Shown in pieces: positions 22,483 through 26,284 of a stretch of DNA of 26,284 bases. The notes beneath the pieces were generated by a model. The model was not told the DNA's origin. It made no database searches and worked only from the letters and a program-made list of their open reading frames with translations. The DNA is taken from positions 1 to 26,284 of the forward strand of contig CAMWYL010000006.1 in assembly GCA_947178465.1 (NCBI GenBank), read 5' to 3'. Source of the DNA: an uncultured Lachnospiraceae bacterium (GTDB lineage: Bacteria; Bacillota; Clostridia; Lachnospirales; Lachnospiraceae). Numbering within the stretch: position 1 is the first letter of the stretch; each line of letters begins with the position of its first letter. The translations under genes were made by a program, and so were the position numbers.

Positions 22483-23427
22483 TTATTCCAGCCTGCTTGC
22501 ACGCAGATTCGACTCAAACAGCCGGTTAAAGCCAAGCCACTCCGTCTCCTGTGTCGATTCCAGTATCTCCGTAAAGGTCTCCATTTTCGCATCCGTGTTA
22601 TCGGCGTAGCATAATGCCACTGCCTCGATAATCGCGGGTTTTTTCGGCGAGCCGAACTCATACTCCCCGTGATGCGCAAGGATACAGTGCTTCAGTTCCA
22701 TTTCCAGAAATGACGGAAAGTCCGGTATCTCCCGCGCCTTTTCCCCAATCATCTCCGCGCCCATAACAATATGTCCCAGAAATTGCCCCGCGTCCGTGTA
22801 ATCGTTCACCGGAAACGCGCTGATTTCGCGTACCTTCCCCATGTCATGGCAGATTGCCGCAGTAATCAGCAAATCCCGCTTCAAAACAGGATATGCGCTG
22901 CAATAATAGTCGCAGAGCTTTACCACACCGAGCGTATGCTGCAAAAGTCCTCCGATAAAGCCATGATGCACGGTCTTTGCGGCGGACGATTTCCGGAATG
23001 CCTTGGCAAACGCCTCATCCTCCACAAAGATTTTTTTCAAAAGCGCATTCAGATATGTATTTTTTACGCTGTCAATCATTCGAAGAAGCTCGGCAAACAT
23101 TTCATCAATGTCATTCTTGCTGACGGGCATATATTCCCGTTCGTCATACTCGCCCTCCTCGCATTTGCGCACACGCTTGATATTGACCTGCAAAGCACCG
23201 TTGAAGCTCGTAACATCGCCGTACACCTCGATATAATCAAAGCTCTCAAAATCCGCTATCCCCGCATTGTTCGGATCCCAGATTTTCGCGTCCAGCGTCC
23301 CTGTTTTGTCCTGCAGAATCACGTTGTCATAGCTCTTTCCGTTTTTTGTCACCGCCGAGCTTTTATACTTACAGAAATAAATATCAAAAACCCGGTCGCC
23401 GTCCTTATAATCCTTTATATATTTCAT
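22483..23427 (-). CDS. yhaM: 3'-5' exoribonuclease, YhaM family
   Basis: A 314-residue protein. An OB-fold at residues 1-95 (DVILQDKTGTLDAKIWD-type strand pattern, then VNIKRVRKC) precedes an HD metal-dependent phosphohydrolase domain with GGLLQHTLGVVKLC (His164), AAICHDMGK (His194-Asp195) and LKHCILAHHG. YhaM trims 3' ends of RNA and short DNA in Firmicutes. The ATG at 23427 has GGGAGG 5 nt upstream and is preferred to one at 23454. Length matches the B. subtilis protein. It lies between the trypsin-like gene and rlmD, with hairpin repeats on both sides. Confidence 0.92.
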   Translation of the reverse strand: MKYIKDYKDGDRVFDIYFCKYKSSAVTKNGKSYDNVILQDKTGTLDAKIWDPNNAGIADFESFDYIEVYGDVTSFNGALQVNIKRVRKCEEGEYDEREYMPVSKNDIDEMFAELLRMIDSVKNTYLNALLKKIFVEDEAFAKAFRKSSAAKTVHHGFIGGLLQHTLGVVKLCDYYCSAYPVLKRDLLITAAICHDMGKVREISAFPVNDYTDAGQFLGHIVMGAEMIGEKAREIPDFPSFLEMELKHCILAHHGEYEFGSPKKPAIIEAVALCYADNTDAKMETFTEILESTQETEWLGFNRLFESNLRASRLE

Positions 23428-23497
23428 TATTTCCTCCCTTCGCCACCGTTTCAACGCCGTGGCCTCGCCATTTCCCTGTCAGACACCAATTGCACGT

Positions 23498-23720
23498 CCC
23501 CATGATTCCGCTCTGCGCAATCTCAAATCTGCGCGGAGAAGGATTTGCAGCAACACAAATCCTAACCTTCATAATTCCACTTCGCAAAACCACGAATTAG
23601 GATGAAGAATGCCCGTACTTTGGGCATTCTTCGGTGTGAAGCTTTAGAAGTTCTTGGCGAAACGGCCCTTGCTGTGAGCAAAGCATCGCAGAGCGATGCT
23701 TAGAACTTCTCTTCACACTA
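23498..23720 (-). repeat. Modular hairpin repeat, copy B, ending in the stop codon of the trypsin-like gene
   Basis: Read on the minus strand it begins TAGTGTGAAG, where TAG ends the trypsin-like gene. It contains an outer GTGTGAAG (23634-23641) with CTTCACAC (23711-23718), an AGAAGTTCT/AGAACTTCT stem, GCATCGC/GCGATGC and GAAGAATGCCC/GGGCATTCTTC hairpins. The distal end, CCATGATTCCGCTCT...AATCTCAAATCTG, is almost identical to copy A. Most of the 290 bp between yhaM and this gene is the repeat. Confidence 0.85.
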
Positions 23721-25358
23721 TATCCCCGGCTGCACCGTCGGCTGCACGATAAACCGTATCTCCTCATATTCCTCCACACCCGCGCGGAGCACCACAAGCT
23801 GAATATTTCTCTCAATGGAGGCACTTCTGAGCATATTCATGTAATCCGTCGCGGTCTTGATCTCCTGCTGCCCTACCCGTACAAGAATATCCCCTTTCTG
23901 AATGCCGTTCTGCATTGCCGGAGAATCCATATCGATATCAAATATATATGCCCCTTGGGGAAGTCCTAATTCCATTCTCGCCTGCGTGGAAATATCCTGC
24001 ACATAAATCCCGAGGTAAGGAATATCATCCCCGTTAGAAAGCTTGGCGATCATTCCCTTCAACTCCGTTATGCCGATTGCCGACAGCAGATTGCGGGTAT
24101 CCGAATGATTGTGCGTATTGTCAATCACACCTATGACATCCCCCTCCAGATTCACGAGAATGCCGCTCGGATCAGCGCTCGCGTAAATATCCGTCGTAAT
24201 CAGCTCATATTCATTATCGGCAAGCGAAATCACATTGTCCTTCGACGTGACCATCCCATAGCACACATTGTCCTTATAGCCGAAAAGATTTCCGATTGCG
24301 ATAACCGGCGTCCCGATGATTCCCGAATAAGCGGAGCTTCCAAGACTCGCCACGGATATATAATCCAACGTGGTTGCACTGATGTATTTTAAATCTACCG
24401 CAAGCACCGCAAGCTTTGTATTTCCGTCAAATTTCTTGATGGAGGCATCCGCGTCCGTCCCGTTGCAGAAGCTTACGCGAATACTCTCCGCATCATCGAG
24501 CGGCTCCTTCTTTGTGAGAATCAGAAGCTCTCTGTTGTTATTCGCGATAATGACGCCCGCCACCGTTCCCTCACTTTGATATGTGTTGTTAAAAAGGTCC
24601 ACGTCTGAACGCACCGCCGTCACCGTTACCATGCTGGTAAGGGTCCTGCGATAAACGCTGTGCAGCTCCTCATAGGTATTCATATATCCCTTGAGCGGCG
24701 CCTCTGCTTCCTCCGTCTCCGTTTCCGACTCCTCCGTCTCGCCCGTTTCCGACCCCTCCGGCATCCCGCCTTCAGGCAGTTCCCCATCCGGCGTCGTATC
24801 CGGTTCCGGCAAAGTCTCCTCCGTCATGTTCGCCACAATCCGGTCGAGCACTTCACTCGGACTGACAATCGGTCTTGTCCCTATCTGTGTACTCCCCTCT
24901 GTCTTGTTCTCGTCCTCCGTAAGCATATCACCCGGCAGCATCTCGTCCTGCTCCTGCGGAAAAGTTACCACATTCGGTTCCTCCTCCGGATAAAGCCAAT
25001 TGTTGAGCACCGGTTCCAACAGCAGAAAGGTAAGGCAGGCCAGCACGCCGAACAGAATCGCAAACGTTGCGGTCGTTATCATCTGTCGAAAAAGCCTGCG
25101 CCGGTTGATCGGCCGTTCCTTTATCCGCTCCTGCAGGAAATCAAAATCACTCGCTTCTATTGGAGTATTACTCTCTATGGAACCCTTACTTTCTATCGGA
25201 GTTTTGTTTTTTGTTACAGCATTGTTTTCTGTCAAAGCTTTATTTTCATTTGAGGGTTTCTTCTCATTTGAAGCTTTGCTTTCAGAAGCTTTATTTTCAT
25301 TTGAAGCATTCTTCTCATTATTCTGCTTTTCATCCATAACCAAATTCGACCCTTCCAT
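23718..25358 (-). CDS. Membrane-anchored trypsin-like/PDZ protein lacking the catalytic triad
   Basis: A 546-residue HtrA-like protein. Residues 9-70 are low-complexity repeats (NENKA, SNEKK, TENNA and similar), 92-115 a single membrane helix, 122-222 an acidic Glu/Thr/Ser stalk, 233-435 a trypsin-like domain and 445-535 a PDZ domain (YLGIYVQD, then GIQKGDILVRVG). In the HtrA alignment the catalytic His (TNNHV) is Glu285, the Asp (DLAVL) is Lys315 and the Ser (GNSGG) is Pro398 in ADPSGIL. It should not cleave peptides and probably acts as a peptide-binding or scaffold protein. Start is 25358, with ATG 25337 as an alternative. It is divergent from mutS2. Confidence 0.88.
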   Translation of the reverse strand: MEGSNLVMDEKQNNEKNASNENKASESKASNEKKPSNENKALTENNAVTKNKTPIESKGSIESNTPIEASDFDFLQERIKERPINRRRLFRQMITTATFAILFGVLACLTFLLLEPVLNNWLYPEEEPNVVTFPQEQDEMLPGDMLTEDENKTEGSTQIGTRPIVSPSEVLDRIVANMTEETLPEPDTTPDGELPEGGMPEGSETGETEESETETEEAEAPLKGYMNTYEELHSVYRRTLTSMVTVTAVRSDVDLFNNTYQSEGTVAGVIIANNNRELLILTKKEPLDDAESIRVSFCNGTDADASIKKFDGNTKLAVLAVDLKYISATTLDYISVASLGSSAYSGIIGTPVIAIGNLFGYKDNVCYGMVTSKDNVISLADNEYELITTDIYASADPSGILVNLEGDVIGVIDNTHNHSDTRNLLSAIGITELKGMIAKLSNGDDIPYLGIYVQDISTQARMELGLPQGAYIFDIDMDSPAMQNGIQKGDILVRVGQQEIKTATDYMNMLRSASIERNIQLVVLRAGVEEYEEIRFIVQPTVQPGI

Positions 25359-25434
25359 AAAAATCCCGCTATATTAGTATATCCGATACCCTCGACAATG
25401 TAAAGAATCCCGGCTAGTGTTTTTCTCCAAAACA

Positions 25435-25490
25435 TGCTATACTGTGACTGGACCCTTCGTTGGCAGGCACACATGACTCCCGCCGGCGAA
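25435..25490 (+). promoter_or_regulatory. mutS2 promoter (extended -10) and leader stem
   Basis: TGC-TATACT at 25435-25443 is an extended -10, 75 bp before the mutS2 start; no strong -35 is present. Directly downstream TTCGTTGGC (25456-25464) can pair over 9 bp, counting G-U pairs, with GCCGGCGAA (25482-25490), giving a stable 5' leader hairpin. Confidence 0.45.
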
Positions 25491-25518
25491 AAGCAAGATT
25501 TACCCTTGGAGGATTGAC

Positions 25519-26284
25519 ATGAACCAAAAAGCATTACGAATACTGGAATATCACAAGATAATCGATGTGCTGATTGAGAAGGCAAGCTCCGCTCCCGGTA
25601 AGGAGCTCTGTAAAAGCCTGCTTCCCATGACGGATATTCAGGAAATAAATACGGCACAGCAGCAGACGGCGGATGCGTTCAACCGTCTGGTAAAGAGCGG
25701 GCGCATTCACTTTGGCGGAAATAAAGACATCGCCTACAGCCTCAAATCCCTTGAAATCGGCAGTGCCCTGTCTGCTATCGAACTTCTGGGAATCGCCCAA
25801 TCCCTTGCGTGCGCCGCGAAGGCAAAGGCCTTCTCCCGCACTGAGCACGAGGAGGAAATCGAGGACAGCCTGCAGGCTTACTTTGCCAATTTAGAGCCAC
25901 TGACACCACTTCAAAACGAGATCAACCGCTGTATTCTCTCAGAGGAGGAAATCGCCGATGACGCAAGCCCTGCCTTAAAGCACATCCGGCGCAGTATCAA
26001 CCTCACGAATGAGAAAATTCATTCACAGCTTACCGGCATGGTAAACGGCAGCTACCGCAGCTATTTGCAGGACGCCGTTATCACCATGCGCAACAACCGG
26101 TATTGTATTCCGGTAAAGGCCGAATACAAGGGCAATGTCTCCGGCATGATACACGACCAGTCTGCCAGCGGTTCCACGCTTTTCATTGAGCCGTCCGTTA
26201 TCGTGGACCTCAACAACCGGCTAAAGGAACTCAGTCTAGAGGAAAAGGGCGAAATCGAACGGATTCTTGCGGAGCTCAGCGAAC
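25519..26284 (+). CDS. mutS2: MutS2 endonuclease, N-terminal part (runs off the window)
   Basis: The first 255 residues of a MutS2 protein. The start MNQKALRILEYHKIIDVLIEKA and the later IPVKAEYKGNVSGMIHDQS, SGSTLFIEPSVIVDLNN are diagnostic of MutS2. The protein is a MutS-like ATPase with a C-terminal Smr nuclease domain, neither of which is reached here. It rescues collided ribosomes or suppresses recombination, depending on species. GGAGG lies 6 nt before the ATG. The gene is divergent from the trypsin-like gene and has an extended -10 promoter upstream. Confidence 0.95.
   Translation, partial: MNQKALRILEYHKIIDVLIEKASSAPGKELCKSLLPMTDIQEINTAQQQTADAFNRLVKSGRIHFGGNKDIAYSLKSLEIGSALSAIELLGIAQSLACAAKAKAFSRTEHEEEIEDSLQAYFANLEPLTPLQNEINRCILSEEEIADDASPALKHIRRSINLTNEKIHSQLTGMVNGSYRSYLQDAVITMRNNRYCIPVKAEYKGNVSGMIHDQSASGSTLFIEPSVIVDLNNRLKELSLEEKGEIERILAELSE

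Noticed and set aside
24660..25253. Arg/Phe/Leu-rich plus-strand frame opposite the trypsin-like gene
   Set aside because: Low-complexity complement of the acidic stalk; no ribosome site.
25200..25340. CRISPR-like direct repeats near the mutS2 end
   Set aside because: The repeats are in frame within the trypsin-like gene and encode NENKA-type low-complexity residues; spacing is irregular.

Overview
The window looks like a chromosomal segment from a low-to-mid GC Firmicute, most likely a Lachnospiraceae-type gut Clostridium. This rests on gene content and strong GGAGG ribosome sites: a mutS2 start beside a yhaM-type exoribonuclease and a membrane-anchored trypsin/PDZ protein, an RlmD-type rRNA methylase, a BceRS/BcrAB-like two-component plus ABC module, DUF1062, DUF3990 and MmcQ families. 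No tRNA, rRNA or CRISPR array was seen. The taxonomic call is inference.

Layout. 1-1477 (+): the tail of an unknown gene, a five-helix membrane protein (DUF998-like) and a HEAT-repeat protein, visibly more AT-rich than the rest. 1707-9670 (-): GH28 pectinase-like enzyme; a MerR regulator fused to a methyltransferase, with its own 19-bp-spacer promoter; ABC permease, ABC ATPase, sensor kinase and response regulator in one operon; a 288-bp MITE-like inverted repeat; two GNAT acetyltransferases and a DUF1062 protein. 10039-12425 (+): an overlapping LuxE-like/LuxC-like pair predicted to make a fatty aldehyde, with no luciferase nearby. 12439-18015 (-): a large anchored protein of unknown function, an NAD-dependent epimerase with two terminators, a cassette of MmcQ, DUF3990 (ADP-ribosyltransferase-like), a DUF3791-like partner and a 76-residue protein, then a protein ending in an eight-cysteine small domain. 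18130-20778 (-): a decayed IS3-type transposase start, an HNH endonuclease, a methyl-accepting chemotaxis protein and a 17-codon remnant resembling the start of a phage portal gene. 20848-25358 (-): RlmD, YhaM and a trypsin-like/PDZ protein that has lost its catalytic triad. 25519 to the end (+): the start of mutS2.

The strongest unexplained signals are non-coding. A family of modular hairpin repeats (about 1531-1709, 22338-22482, 23498-23720) sits immediately 3' of three minus-strand genes; two copies supply the stop codon itself. A separate long imperfect palindrome (7766-8053) lies between an acetyltransferase gene and the response-regulator operon. The best candidate protein systems for new biology are the LuxE/LuxC pair without luciferase, the MmcQ-DUF3990-DUF3791-like cassette, and the MerR-methyltransferase fusion next to an ABC/two-component module.
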